In this document: piece after piece, positions 46,298 to 55,106 of the stretch
Layout: each line of letters begins with the position of its first letter
How positions within the stretch are numbered: position 1 is the stretch's first letter
Source of the DNA: Azohydromonas australica DSM 1124
GTDB lineage: Bacteria > Pseudomonadota > Gammaproteobacteria > Burkholderiales > Burkholderiaceae_C
Length of the DNA stretch: 61,847 nt
Assembly (NCBI RefSeq): GCF_000430725.1
Contig: NZ_AUMO01000055.1
Span: 9,860-71,706, forward strand
Direction: 5' to 3'
The notes under the pieces: generated by a model
Databases searched by the model: none
The model's input: only the letters and a program-made list of their open reading frames with translations
Told to the model about the DNA's origin: nothing
Program-made: the position numbers and the translations under genes

Positions 46298-46326
46298 AGA
46301 TTAGGGTTTTCACCCAATCAATGCAA
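46298..46326 (-). promoter_or_regulatory. Sigma-70 promoter of the 57-aa small gene
   Basis: Read on the minus strand: TTGCAT (46326-46321), a 17-base spacer, TAATCT (46303-46298). The expected start gives a leader of about 33 bases before the ATG at 46258. Confidence 0.6.
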
Positions 46327-46999
46327 TTGAAATCTTGACATGGAACATATTAAGAAAGTGAATAACGCAAGCGTGCGCGTTTGATGTTCCTCCCGGTTTC
46401 CGTTCCCAGGACAGGCCTCACCGCCGCTGGCTGGCAAGCCGACGAGAGCGGAGTTCAGTGCACGCTGGGAACGCGCACTGCTTCGCTGCCACAGGTGTCG
46501 TGCAGGCCATCGGCTTTAGGTCCTGGCCGGAGGCACACGTGTACTTCGGCCAGATCGGGGCCCTGGCACGTGACGGCCAGCAAGCGCGGTTGGTGATGGA
46601 CGGGTTGCATCGCGCAAGGCCTTCGAGATGGACGCCGCCGTCATGTCGCTGCAGGTACCGTGGCGCTGCCACTCCCTCCTCGGAGATCGGCGTCAAGCTC
46701 GTGCGCATCGCCGCCGAGCAACCGGACCAAGCGCACCGTGCATTGGCAGGCGGTGGCTACTGCGGTGCCGGGGCAGGCAACCGCGGTAGGCTGTTTCCAC
46801 CCTTGCCCCGCCGTTTGGATGGCCGTGCTCCAGGAGCTCCCCGGCCTCACTGCTGCTCAGCCAGCGTTCGGCAGTGGCTTGGCACCGTTGCGCAGTGCCC
46901 ATGGCTGGAATTGAACGCAGTGGAGATCCCGATGAACGTCATCACTGTGATGCTGATCGAGGAGCAGTTCGGCACGCTGGTCGCCGCGGCCACGACCGT
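46327..46999. other. Gene-poor stretch
   Basis: About 670 bases with no intact gene. Frames in both directions are open but lack domain text. The right end runs into the GST fossil. Confidence 0.4.
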
Positions 47000-47182
47000 G
47001 CGGGACCAAGCCAAGGCGTGCGCGAGCACATCGCCGATGCCTATGCCTACACCATCGTCAACTGGGCCAACTTCCTGATGATGACGCTGGCGCCCTACCC
47101 GGGCCTCAAGGCCTATCTCGCGCGAGTGGCGCAGCGCGCCGCGCGTGCAGGATGCGCTGCGCGCCGAGGGACTGCTGAAGTA
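47000..47182 (+). pseudogene. Fossil of a glutathione S-transferase, C-terminal end
   Basis: IADAYAYTIVNWANFLMMTL and APYPGLKAYLARVAQR match the C-terminal helix bundle of bacterial GST proteins. After a one-base frame change the normal end ARVQDALRAEGLLK follows with a stop at 47180-47182. The thioredoxin-fold N-terminal half is absent. Confidence 0.75.
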
Positions 47183-47603
47183 GGCGTTGTCCCAATGCAC
47201 TCGGCACCTGAGTGCGCTGCGGCGGTGCTGTTGCCGGCCCTGCCCCGTGTCGTTGCGGCCGCTTCCATGTGCGCCCACTGCAGGCCTGTCCTTGCCAGCG
47301 GCTGGTCGCAGCCTGGGGGGCAGAAGCCCCAGTGCTGCCTTCAGCGTGTCCCCTCAGCCGTGCGGCTCCATTGTTGCGGACGCCCTGCGCGGTACAGCAG
47401 CCAGGAGAAGACCCGTGCCGGCCGCACGTCACGCACGCCCCAAAACGGGCTGTGCCCAGGTCAGTGACGACTGCCATGCCTCGCCAGAACGCAGTGACCG
47501 GATCGATCACGGGAGACAGCGTGCCGACGGCTGGATCCTTGCCAAGGCAATTCGCCGATGTCTTGCCGGGATGGAAAGACTGTGCCGCCACTTTGGCGTG
47601 CGT
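47183..47603. other. Intergenic, no gene seen
   Basis: About 420 bases after the GST fossil. The long plus-strand frames crossing it are antisense readings of the HbpS-like and two-component genes. Confidence 0.4.
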
Positions 47604-48128
47604 TCACTGCAGCTGCGTCTTGATCTTCTCCAGGGCCGCCAGCGCGCACTGCTCGTCGAGGTGGCCGCCGGGCGCGCCGCCCACGCCCACGGCGCCGATG
47701 ACCTCGTTGCCGGCCTTCACCGGCACGCCGCCGCCCAGCAGCAGGAAGCCAGGGATGTTGACGAGATTGGCAGCGCCCGGGTTCTTCTGCGCGCTGTCCA
47801 TCATCGCCAGCGTGGCGTTCCTGGCCGAGGCGCTCGTGTAGGCCTTGAGGCGGCTGGCTTCGAGCGTGTGGGAACCCGCGGCGTCGGCACGCAGCACGGC
47901 GCGCACGCCGCCCGAGCGGTCCACCACGGTGGCAGCCACCGCGTGGCCGTTGGCCTGGCAGGCCGCGACGGCCGCGACGGCGATCTGGCCGGCCAGCTCG
48001 GCGGAGAGGGTGCGCTCGGTGCGCACGGCCGGTGCAGGCGGCGCGGACTGGGCGCTGACCAGGCCCGTGGCTGTTGCGAGCGCAGCGGCAGTGAGGGCAA
48101 GGCGGGCGATGCGGGCGGGGATGCTCAT
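47604..48128 (-). CDS. HbpS/GlcG-family (DUF336) exported protein
   Basis: 174 aa from the ATG at 48128, giving a clean signal peptide (IARLALTAAALATATGLVSAQ). The mature part has the GlcG/HbpS fold: AVAAVAACQANGHAVAATVV, DRSGGVRAVLRADAAGSHT, RLKAYTSASARNATL and the glycine-rich end IGAVGVGGAPGGHLDEQCA. HbpS of Streptomyces binds haem or iron outside the cell and modulates the SenS-SenR two-component system. Here the gene lies directly after a kinase-regulator pair on the same strand, 124 bases beyond the regulator stop, a striking parallel. Confidence 0.88.
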   Translation of the reverse strand: MSIPARIARLALTAAALATATGLVSAQSAPPAPAVRTERTLSAELAGQIAVAAVAACQANGHAVAATVVDRSGGVRAVLRADAAGSHTLEASRLKAYTSASARNATLAMMDSAQKNPGAANLVNIPGFLLLGGGVPVKAGNEVIGAVGVGGAPGGHLDEQCALAALEKIKTQLQ

Positions 48129-48251
48129 GTCGGGTGGTCCTGGGCGGGTGTGGTTGCGTTGCGGGCCGGCAGCTCGCCTGCCGTGCCTCGCATTCTTCGC
48201 ACTCGCTGCGCCGGCCACCATCCGCGCGCCTCGCGCGGTGGCTGCGTAGAT

Positions 48252-48896
48252 CTACGCAGTGCCCGGGGTGCTGCCTGCGGCGTGCGCCTCCACCAGCGCG
48301 GCGTAGTGGCGGATGAGCTGCGCCAGCGTCTGCACCTGCAGCTTTTCGCCCAGGTTCGCGCGGTGCGTCTCCACGGTGCGCGAGGACAGCCCCAGCGCGC
48401 GCGCAATCTCCTTGCTCGTGAGCCCGGCTACCACCAGGGCCAGCACCTCGCGCTCGCGCGCCGAGAGCTGCGCGTAGCGATCGCGCGCATCGCGCCCGGC
48501 GGCCTCGCGAGCGCGGCCCTGCACGTGCGCGCGCACGCCGTTGAGCACCGCCTCCAGCAACGCATCGTCGTCCACGGGCTTCTCCAGGAACTCCGCGGCA
48601 CCGGCCTTGAAGGCGCGGCGGCACATGTCCACCGTGCCGTGGCCCGTGAGCATGACCACCGGCTGGTCCGCGCCCTGTTCACGCAGCAGCTGCAGCACCG
48701 TCATGCCCGACAGGCCGGGCATGCGCACGTCCAGCACGATCACGCTCACCGACTCGCGGTCGAACCCATCGAGGAAGGCCTGCGGGTCGCCCCAGTGCGC
48801 CACGCGCAGCCCCACGGTACCGATGAGCAGCGCCAGGCCGGCGCGCACGCCGTCGTCGTCGTCGACCAGGTGGATGAGCGGGGAAACAGGGTTCAT
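48252..48896 (-). CDS. FixJ/NarL-type response regulator
   Basis: 214 aa from the ATG at 48896, which overlaps the kinase stop (ATGA). Receiver domain at 1-125 with the acidic pocket VDDDDGV, phosphoacceptor Asp56 in VIVLDVRMPGLSG, switch Thr in VMLTGHGTVD and Lys in FLEKPVDD. The LuxR-type HTH at about 145-205 reads LSAREREVLALVVAGLTSKE, IARALGLSSRTVETHRAN. It is a transcription factor controlled by the kinase encoded just before it. Confidence 0.94.
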   Translation of the reverse strand: MNPVSPLIHLVDDDDGVRAGLALLIGTVGLRVAHWGDPQAFLDGFDRESVSVIVLDVRMPGLSGMTVLQLLREQGADQPVVMLTGHGTVDMCRRAFKAGAAEFLEKPVDDDALLEAVLNGVRAHVQGRAREAAGRDARDRYAQLSAREREVLALVVAGLTSKEIARALGLSSRTVETHRANLGEKLQVQTLAQLIRHYAALVEAHAAGSTPGTA

Positions 48897-50437
48897 GCGG
48901 AGATGGTTCCGGACGGATCGGGTGAGGAAGCCGGTGCGAGCGGAAGCTCCAGCACGAACTCGGCGCCGCGCGGCGCGGCGTTGCGCGCGCAGAGGGTCCC
49001 GCCCATGGCCTGTGCAAGCGATTCGCACAGCGGCAGCCCCAGGCCCAGGCCACCGCGGCGCGTGGTGAAGAAGGGCTCGAAAAGCCGCGGCAGCGCCTGC
49101 GGCGCGATGCCGGGACCATTGTCCCGCACCACGAGCCGCGCCCGGCGCGCGGCGTTGTCGGCCTGCACCTGCAGCACGATGTGGGCAGTCTCGGGCGCAG
49201 GCGGCGGCGCGTCCTCCAGCGCCTGCAGCGCGTTGGTGACGAGGTTGTGGACGACCTGCTCCAACGCCACGGGGTCGGCCCACACCGGCGGAGCCTGTCC
49301 GGCCACTTCCGCGCGCACGCCACGGCGGCGCAGCTCGGGCGCCAGCAATGCGAGCAGCGCTGCCACCGAGGCTTCCAGCCGCATGGCCTGCGGGGCGGCC
49401 GTGGCGTCGGGGCGCTCGACCAGGCGGCGCAGCCGCGCGAGCACGTCTGCCGCGCGGCGGGCCTGAGCAGCGGCGAGCTCCAGGGCCTGGCGCGCGGTGT
49501 CGAGGTCCTCGGGTTCGGGCGCCTGGCCCGCGGGCAGCAGCCGCAGCGCGGTGCGCGTGCCCGCGAGCACGGCCGTGAGCGGCTGGTTGACCTCGTGCGC
49601 CAGCCCCGCCGCCATGCCCCCGAGCGTGCCCAGCCGCGCTGCCTGCGCCAGCCGCGCGAGCTCGGCGCTGCGCTGGCGCTCCTGCCGGGTGCGCCACCAC
49701 TGCCACGCGCTGGCCAGGCCCGCGCCGCTGGCCAGGGCCCAAGCCAGCAGCGGGCCCCAAGGCCACTGCGCCGGCCCCGTGTCCTGCTGCAGCCGCAGCT
49801 CGAAAGGCTGGCTGGCCGAGGCCAGTGCCTGTGCGAAGGTGAAGCCTGCCGTCAGCCCCGCAGGCCGAGCCGCGGCCGGTGGGCCGGGGTCGAGCACCAG
49901 CGTGTGCGGCCCGAGCACGAGGACTGCGCGTGCCGGGCTGCGGCCGTTGCGCAGCGGCCATTCTCCTGGCAACACCAGGTGGTGCGCGTCAATGCGCAAC
50001 GCTGCGGCGCCGCCACCGCCGCCCACCGCCGGCACCACCAGCGTGTAGCGGCCGACTCGCGCGTCCACGGCCGCGATTTCCGCTGCGCGCCGCAAGCGCG
50101 CCTTGTCCTCGGCCGCAGCCAGGGCCGGGTCGTCCCAGGCGCGGCCCGGCTCGCGCCGCAGCACGGCCAGCAGCTGCGGGTACAGCTGCGGCAGCCGCAG
50201 CGCCAAATCGTCAGGCGTGCCAGCAGAGGCGGCCGGCAGCAGCGCCAGCGTCGCCAGGATGGCGTCGTGCTGCGCCGCGCGCTGGCTCAGCAGCCGGTGT
50301 GCGACGCGGGCGCCGTCCTGGAAGGCTTCGCGGCGCTGCGCGATGTCCCAGCGCACCAGGACGGCACCGCCAGCCAGCCCCAGTGCGAGCCAGATCGGCA
50401 GCCACAAAGGCACGGGAGGCAGGCGCAGCGCAGGCAT
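48893..50437 (-). CDS. Membrane sensor histidine kinase
   Basis: About 514 aa from the ATG at 50437; a TTG 12 codons upstream is an alternative and neither has a strong ribosome site. Two transmembrane segments (about 11-28 and 226-248) enclose a periplasmic sensor of some 200 residues. The H box GLAHEVNQPLTAVLAG has its His at about 281, the N box is VVHNLVTNALQALED, G1 is VRDNGPGI, the F box FEPFFTTR and G2 GLGLGLPL. It is of the DctB/FixL-like class. The sensor may detect haem, iron or redox stress via the HbpS-like neighbour. Confidence 0.92.
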   Translation of the reverse strand: MPALRLPPVPLWLPIWLALGLAGGAVLVRWDIAQRREAFQDGARVAHRLLSQRAAQHDAILATLALLPAASAGTPDDLALRLPQLYPQLLAVLRREPGRAWDDPALAAAEDKARLRRAAEIAAVDARVGRYTLVVPAVGGGGGAAALRIDAHHLVLPGEWPLRNGRSPARAVLVLGPHTLVLDPGPPAAARPAGLTAGFTFAQALASASQPFELRLQQDTGPAQWPWGPLLAWALASGAGLASAWQWWRTRQERQRSAELARLAQAARLGTLGGMAAGLAHEVNQPLTAVLAGTRTALRLLPAGQAPEPEDLDTARQALELAAAQARRAADVLARLRRLVERPDATAAPQAMRLEASVAALLALLAPELRRRGVRAEVAGQAPPVWADPVALEQVVHNLVTNALQALEDAPPPAPETAHIVLQVQADNAARRARLVVRDNGPGIAPQALPRLFEPFFTTRRGGLGLGLPLCESLAQAMGGTLCARNAAPRGAEFVLELPLAPASSPDPSGTISA

Positions 50438-51233
50438 GGGGCCGAATTCTGGCGGAGCGTTGCGTGCCGCCAAGCTGGCGCTTCACGATGGGCGCGCTGC
50501 GCAGTCATGAACACCCGCTGCCTGCCGCAGCCCGGACGGCTCCTGCACCCGGAAAGCGCAGAACCAAGGCTGTTGTGCTTTGCGTCGAGCTTCCGTGCGG
50601 GGAGCCCGATCCTTCGGGCCTCAATCTGCAACCGGCTCGACCAGAACAAACAAGCGCTATTGAGGCCATCAGCAGCCGAAGCCGCAGGCACAGCGGCTAT
50701 CAAGTGCGATCCCTGCGCCGTGCGCAGACGCGCCCGCATGCGCCGAGGCAAGAAGCCGGAGTTCACAACCGAGGCCGGCGCCAGCAGCTTCATCTACGTC
50801 CCGTCCTGCGTGCTTCACCAGAAGATCAACACCAGCTCTACCGATGGGCGCGAACGCATGCCAGTGCGCAGCGGCGGCCAGGCTGTGGTGTTCACCTCGA
50901 CATTGAGCCGGTCGCGCCGCCTGGAGGCAGGCCTTGGGTCGATCCTGTTCACGGGGCTGAACTGAGATCGTGGCAAAGAAAGTTGTCATGGCAACGAGAT
51001 TTTCACGCGCTGGCCAAGCGCATGCTGCCCACTCGCTGCACAGGCGAGCCAGCCGCCGGTCTGCAACCCGGGCCTTCCAATCCACTCCCTTAGGCTTGCG
51101 CAAGATTAGGGGTGTTCCCAGCTAGCGCACGCCGCAGCTTGGCGCCGCTGGCGACACTGCTTTCAATGCGAGTCAGGGCGCGACCCTCCCCTGCCGACGG
51201 CAGGGCGCTCGCCGCTCATGCGAGGAGTTCGCC
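50438..51233. other. Gene-poor stretch
   Basis: About 800 bases without a supported gene. The large frames crossing it are continuations of antisense readings of the kinase gene. Promoters for the kinase operon (minus) and the 496-aa gene (plus) should lie here. Confidence 0.45.
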
Positions 51234-52724
51234 ATGCCATCTCCCATCGGCGCTTCGGGAACCTCCGGCGCAAGCTATCCCCAGGACTTGGCCGATTGGC
51301 AGGCCGCCTTCCCGGCCAGTGTCGCGTCGATGAACACCGTGATGCAGGACGGCGTGGTCATCGAGTCCACAGCCGCGGCCTACCAGTGCGGCAGCGATCC
51401 GGAAATCGATGCCCAGGTTTGCAGTGGCGGCGTGGCCAACGCGGATGCCGGGATCATCGAGATCCACGACCGCGAATCCCCTGCCGACGTGGCGCGCCGT
51501 ACGGGGCAGACCAACGGCTGGACGCTCGAGAGCTTCACGCGCTGGTGGAACCTGAGTCACTACACCAGCAAGGGCCTGCCGATCCCGCCGGCCACGCCCG
51601 AATCGCAACGGCAGATTGCCAATGCCTTCCTGCAGCAGCAGGCCTCGGATTCCACGCAGGTGCTGCACAGTTGGAACACGACGGACAACGCCGCCCGGAT
51701 CGGCAACGCCATTGGCCTGGGAACGGTGGCCGCGGCCACCAGCTTCCTGCCTGCGGGCTTGTTCATCGACAACCCGGCGCTGCTGGCCAAGGGACTCGTC
51801 GCGTCGGAAGTGGCCCCGATGCTGACCAGCTCGGGCGGGCCTGACGGCGGCATGGGCTCGGTCATCGGCGTCATGGCCGGGCTGGCCGCGCCGGCACTGG
51901 AAACAAGGGCGGCAGGCGCCGCCGTGCCTGCCGCAGCCGGTTCGCTGGAAAACCGGGCCCTGGCAAGCGCTGAGAATGCGCTGGTGCAGCAAGGCGAAAT
52001 CCGGGCGGCCAAGGTTGGAGCCGACACCGGCGCCAAGGCGCCTGCTGCCGCCCCACAGCCCTCTGGCGTGGTGGTCGATGCGAAGGCCTACCAGGTTGCG
52101 CCGGGCCGGGACGGGCGGCTGCAGGCCCTGGGCATGGAGCCTGGTCAGGCCCGCGTCGTTGCCCGCGCCAGCGACGGCATGGGCGCGGACTTCGAAGTGG
52201 TCACAGGTGGTGCTGCCCGCTCTGGCGTGCAATCCGGAGAGCTCATGGCTCGGCCGACGAGCAACCCGGCGATCCGCACTGAGCCCTCGGTGGCAGTCGA
52301 TCCTTCGGCCTACCGGGCGCCTTCAGTCATTTTCGATCCCCCAGGCGGAGATGCCCCGCGGCTGATCACGGCCATCGACAACCAGGCCTATTACCGATCA
52401 ACCGGTAGCGTGGTAAGTACCGACAGCGCAGGCATCGAGCACGTCAAGGAGGCCGGGCAGTTCTACCGGACGCTGGGCGCGCAGGAGCCAGCCGTGCCTG
52501 ATCTTCGACTGCAACCGGGCTGGCTCATCAAGGGTGAAGGGCTGACCAGCAGCGGCTTCATGCCCCGGCCGGTCGTCATGCCCGGTGGCCTGACGTTCGA
52601 GCCGCAGATGCGGCTGACGACACCGGCCCAGCTCAATGCCTGGCTCGAAGGCCAAGGCGTGCCGGCGGTGGGCGATGCAGCGCCGCTTGTGCGTGACGCG
52701 ATCCAGCGACTGGGTCCGCGCTAG
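51234..52724 (+). CDS. Hypothetical 496-aa protein, Ala/Gly-rich with hydrophobic middle
   Basis: The ATG has GAGGAG seven bases upstream. No signal peptide is seen. Residues 160-225 contain two hydrophobic stretches (GLGTVAAATSFLPAGLFI and SVIGVMAGLAAPALE); the part after residue 260 is Ala/Pro-rich, and the last 120 residues look like a folded domain (QAYYRSTGSVVSTDS, GWLIKGEGLTSSGFMPRP). The layout of N-terminal region, hydrophobic middle and distinct C-terminal domain is reminiscent of secreted effectors, but no known toxin motif is visible and no immunity gene can be named. I do not recognise the family. Confidence 0.6.
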   Translation: MPSPIGASGTSGASYPQDLADWQAAFPASVASMNTVMQDGVVIESTAAAYQCGSDPEIDAQVCSGGVANADAGIIEIHDRESPADVARRTGQTNGWTLESFTRWWNLSHYTSKGLPIPPATPESQRQIANAFLQQQASDSTQVLHSWNTTDNAARIGNAIGLGTVAAATSFLPAGLFIDNPALLAKGLVASEVAPMLTSSGGPDGGMGSVIGVMAGLAAPALETRAAGAAVPAAAGSLENRALASAENALVQQGEIRAAKVGADTGAKAPAAAPQPSGVVVDAKAYQVAPGRDGRLQALGMEPGQARVVARASDGMGADFEVVTGGAARSGVQSGELMARPTSNPAIRTEPSVAVDPSAYRAPSVIFDPPGGDAPRLITAIDNQAYYRSTGSVVSTDSAGIEHVKEAGQFYRTLGAQEPAVPDLRLQPGWLIKGEGLTSSGFMPRPVVMPGGLTFEPQMRLTTPAQLNAWLEGQGVPAVGDAAPLVRDAIQRLGPR

Positions 52725-52785
52725 GGTGCGACAACAAGTCTGGGAAAACGAGTGCCGGCCACATGCCACCGCCACGGGACGACAC

Positions 52786-52989
52786 TCAAGATTCAGCAGG
52801 CGGCTCGTCAACCTCGGAAGGCAACGGCATTTCACGGCATGGCTGGCCGTTGCGCTTTAGGCGCCCTTGCCCCCACCCCGCTTCCCAGGCGTCGGCCTCT
52901 GCGGTGCCAGGGCGGTAAGGACATCCGTACTTGTCCAGCTCTCCGGCCGCGAATCCTTCGAGCCAGGCGGTCCGAGCTTCTTGTGTCAT
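52786..52989 (-). CDS. Small ribosome modulation factor-like (Rmf/CrpP-type) protein
   Basis: 67 aa from the ATG at 52989. TAWLEGFAAGELDKYGCPYR and GTAEADAWEAGWGQGRL match the repeating G-x-CPY...ADAWxxGW pattern of Rmf-like and CrpP-like proteins. Rmf makes inactive 100S ribosomes; CrpP-type plasmid proteins have been linked to quinolone tolerance, though that role is disputed. The start has only a weak ribosome site. Confidence 0.65.
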   Translation of the reverse strand: MTQEARTAWLEGFAAGELDKYGCPYRPGTAEADAWEAGWGQGRLKRNGQPCREMPLPSEVDEPPAES

Positions 52990-53141
52990 GTCTTGGCCGC
53001 ACTCCTCGCCCTGCCGGGCTCCCTGGGACCCAGCATACGGCTCGTGAGCCTCACACGCCGTGGACGACGAACCCAGGCAACACACTCCTTGCGGGGGCCT
53101 TCCCCTGGAGCAGGTGTGGCTGAACAGCATCCCGCTCGACG

Positions 53142-53432
53142 TCAACGCTGCATATGACCAAGCATCCAGGCCGATGGTGCCGGCACGCGCTTGGCCAGAC
53201 TCTGCGAGGCCACACATGAAGGCCTCGGCCATGACCAGCCGGCCCATGCGTGGGTGCTCCAGCATGTCGCGCGTGTGCGTGGCCAGGCCGCTGGCGTGGA
53301 TGTAGAGCCGGGTGTCGCCCGCGGGCAGCATGAAGGCGCCATGGAGCCGGTGGGCTCACCACGTTGTCGCGTGGCCAGGGCAGCAACGGGCCGCTCCTTG
53401 AACAGGCGCCTTGAAGTCGAGGACGGCCACAC
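53142..53432 (-). pseudogene. Fossil of a HugZ/pyridoxamine-phosphate-oxidase-like gene
   Basis: FKERPVAALATRQRGEPTGS in one frame and, after a frame change near 53335, LPAGDTRLYIHASGLATHTR with DMLEHPRMGRLVMAEA in another give the N-terminal part of a split-barrel flavin protein of the HugZ family. The C-terminal haem-related part is missing. A haem-utilisation fossil fits the nearby HbpS-like gene but may be chance. Confidence 0.65.
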
Positions 53433-53891
53433 GTTCCATCACAGGAGCTCCTGCACGTTCGCGCCGCCCAGTGTGCCCGGGTGTGCTCGCCAGTTGGCCG
53501 CCGTGCGGTGCCACGGGCATCGCGGGCAGCAGCAGGCTTGCGTCGTCGCACTCGTCGGTGTCGATCAGGCTCACGCCGGCCTGGATGGCCGCCGCGCGTG
53601 GCACGCCGCGCAGTACCTCCAGGCATTGCACTGCCGCCCGCATTCGTCCATCCAGCTGCTGCTCTGGCGATTTCACAAGCTCGAAACGACCCCACTCCAC
53701 GACGCAGGCCACCACCGGGCGGCTTGCGTCGCGCGCTGCAAGCCCGCCTGGCTCCTTCCATCCGGCCGCGCCCCCCGCACACCGAGGTGATGAAGCCTGT
53801 GTGTTTTAGGCAGCAGTCGCAATCAATTTTCTTTGGAAAAGCATGCCTGTTATCTACACTGCGCCCAAATGAACCACACGACATCAAAATA
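53433..53891. other. Upstream region of parAB1, with a possible broken frame
   Basis: On the minus strand about 53444-53715 encodes VACVVEWGRFELVKSPEQQL and VPRAAAIQAGVSLIDTDE, then probably shifts to GGANVQELL and a stop. It looks like debris of an unknown gene directly upstream of the HugZ fossil. The last 80 bases are AT-rich and hold the parA promoter. Confidence 0.4.
53833..53860 (+). promoter_or_regulatory. Probable parA1 promoter
   Basis: TTGGAA (53833-53838), 16-base spacer, TACACT (53855-53860), in an AT-rich island 32 bases before the parA start codon at 53892. Confidence 0.5.
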
Positions 53892-55106
53892 ATGACTTCC
53901 AGAGGCACCATCAAGCTCAAGCTCGCGCAGGAGTTCTGCCGCTGGTCCGGGGCGTCCACCACGTTCAGGACCCTGGTCCCGCCGCGTCCCGGTGATGGCG
54001 AGAAGGAGAGCTACCACAACACCTATCGTGCCATCGACATCCGGCACGCCCGGCTACGGCTGATGGACGTGTTCGAGGAGCCCACCCGGGCGCGCACCAT
54101 CCCGCCGATCATCAATGTCCGCATGGCCAAGGGCGGAACCGGCAAGACCACCGTCGCCGCCAACCTGGCGGCCTGCATCGCCATGCAGGGCCACCGCGTC
54201 CTGATGATCGACGCGGACCCGCAGGCTTCGCTCACGACGATGTGGGGCATCGACTGGGCGGTGGAAGACATCACCCACATCGGCCACCTGCTCCAGGCCA
54301 ACGAATCCAAGACAGACAAGCTCACCCGCGAGGAACTGGAAGGTGCGATCCGGCCCATCTACTCGGACGGGATGCTGGACCTGATCGCCTCGGACATCAC
54401 GCTCACCGACATCGACACGTGGCTCACGTCCGTGATGGGGCGCGAGCTGCTGGTGGCCAAGCTGCTCAACGCGCACGTGGACGTCTTCAGCCGCTACGAC
54501 GCCATCATCATCGACGGCGCGCCCGGCACCACGCAGCTGTCCAACGCCCTCGCCTATGCCGCGCCGCACCTGCTGGCCGTCGTGATGCTGGACGGCCAAT
54601 CGATCAAGGCCATGGAAGTGCTGGCCGCGAACATGCAGGAGATGCACGAGGCGTTTCCGGACCGGCCGTTCGACGTGCGCATCGTTGCCAACAAGTTCTC
54701 GTCGCAGATCACAGCCTGCCGCGATGCGCTGGAGACGCTGCGCGCGGCCTACCCCGGCAAGCTGGATTCGAACATCATTCCCACCGCGGCCGGCTTCCTG
54801 CGGCAGGTTTCCCTGGTGAACGAGGAGGACAGCGGCCCGGTGATCGAGCGCGAGCCCAGCAGCCCGGCCGCCCGGGCAATGGTCGACCTCTCGCGCTCCG
54901 TGATCGGCGCCTACGACATCCAGCTCGCCGGGCTCACGCCGGTAGTCATGCCGCGCCGGCAAGGCGGCTCATCGGCCGTGCGGGCCGCGATGAAGAAGGC
55001 CGCCCAGCCGGAGCCGGACGAGCCGGCCGCGCAGCCAGACCCACGTGGCCGCGCCTCGAAGAAGCAGCAAGCGGGTGACGCCGCCACTGCCAAGGAGCGC
55101 GCATGA
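53892..55106 (+). CDS. parA: ParA-family partition ATPase (first system)
   Basis: 404 aa from the ATG at 53892; upstream in-frame codons read through the promoter island. The N-terminal 70 residues form a basic extension of the kind used for autoregulation in large plasmid ParA proteins. The deviant Walker A is MAKGGTGKTT (about 78-87), Walker A' VLMIDADPQASLT, Walker B AIIIDGAPG. The last 60 residues are a charged Ala/Pro tail. It segregates the plasmid with the ParB protein encoded in the overlapping next gene. Confidence 0.92.
   Translation: MTSRGTIKLKLAQEFCRWSGASTTFRTLVPPRPGDGEKESYHNTYRAIDIRHARLRLMDVFEEPTRARTIPPIINVRMAKGGTGKTTVAANLAACIAMQGHRVLMIDADPQASLTTMWGIDWAVEDITHIGHLLQANESKTDKLTREELEGAIRPIYSDGMLDLIASDITLTDIDTWLTSVMGRELLVAKLLNAHVDVFSRYDAIIIDGAPGTTQLSNALAYAAPHLLAVVMLDGQSIKAMEVLAANMQEMHEAFPDRPFDVRIVANKFSSQITACRDALETLRAAYPGKLDSNIIPTAAGFLRQVSLVNEEDSGPVIEREPSSPAARAMVDLSRSVIGAYDIQLAGLTPVVMPRRQGGSSAVRAAMKKAAQPEPDEPAAQPDPRGRASKKQQAGDAATAKERA

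Noticed and set aside
47187..50965. Very long plus-strand frames (759 and 594 codons)
   Set aside because: They lie opposite the HbpS-like gene, response regulator and kinase, whose motifs are unmistakable.
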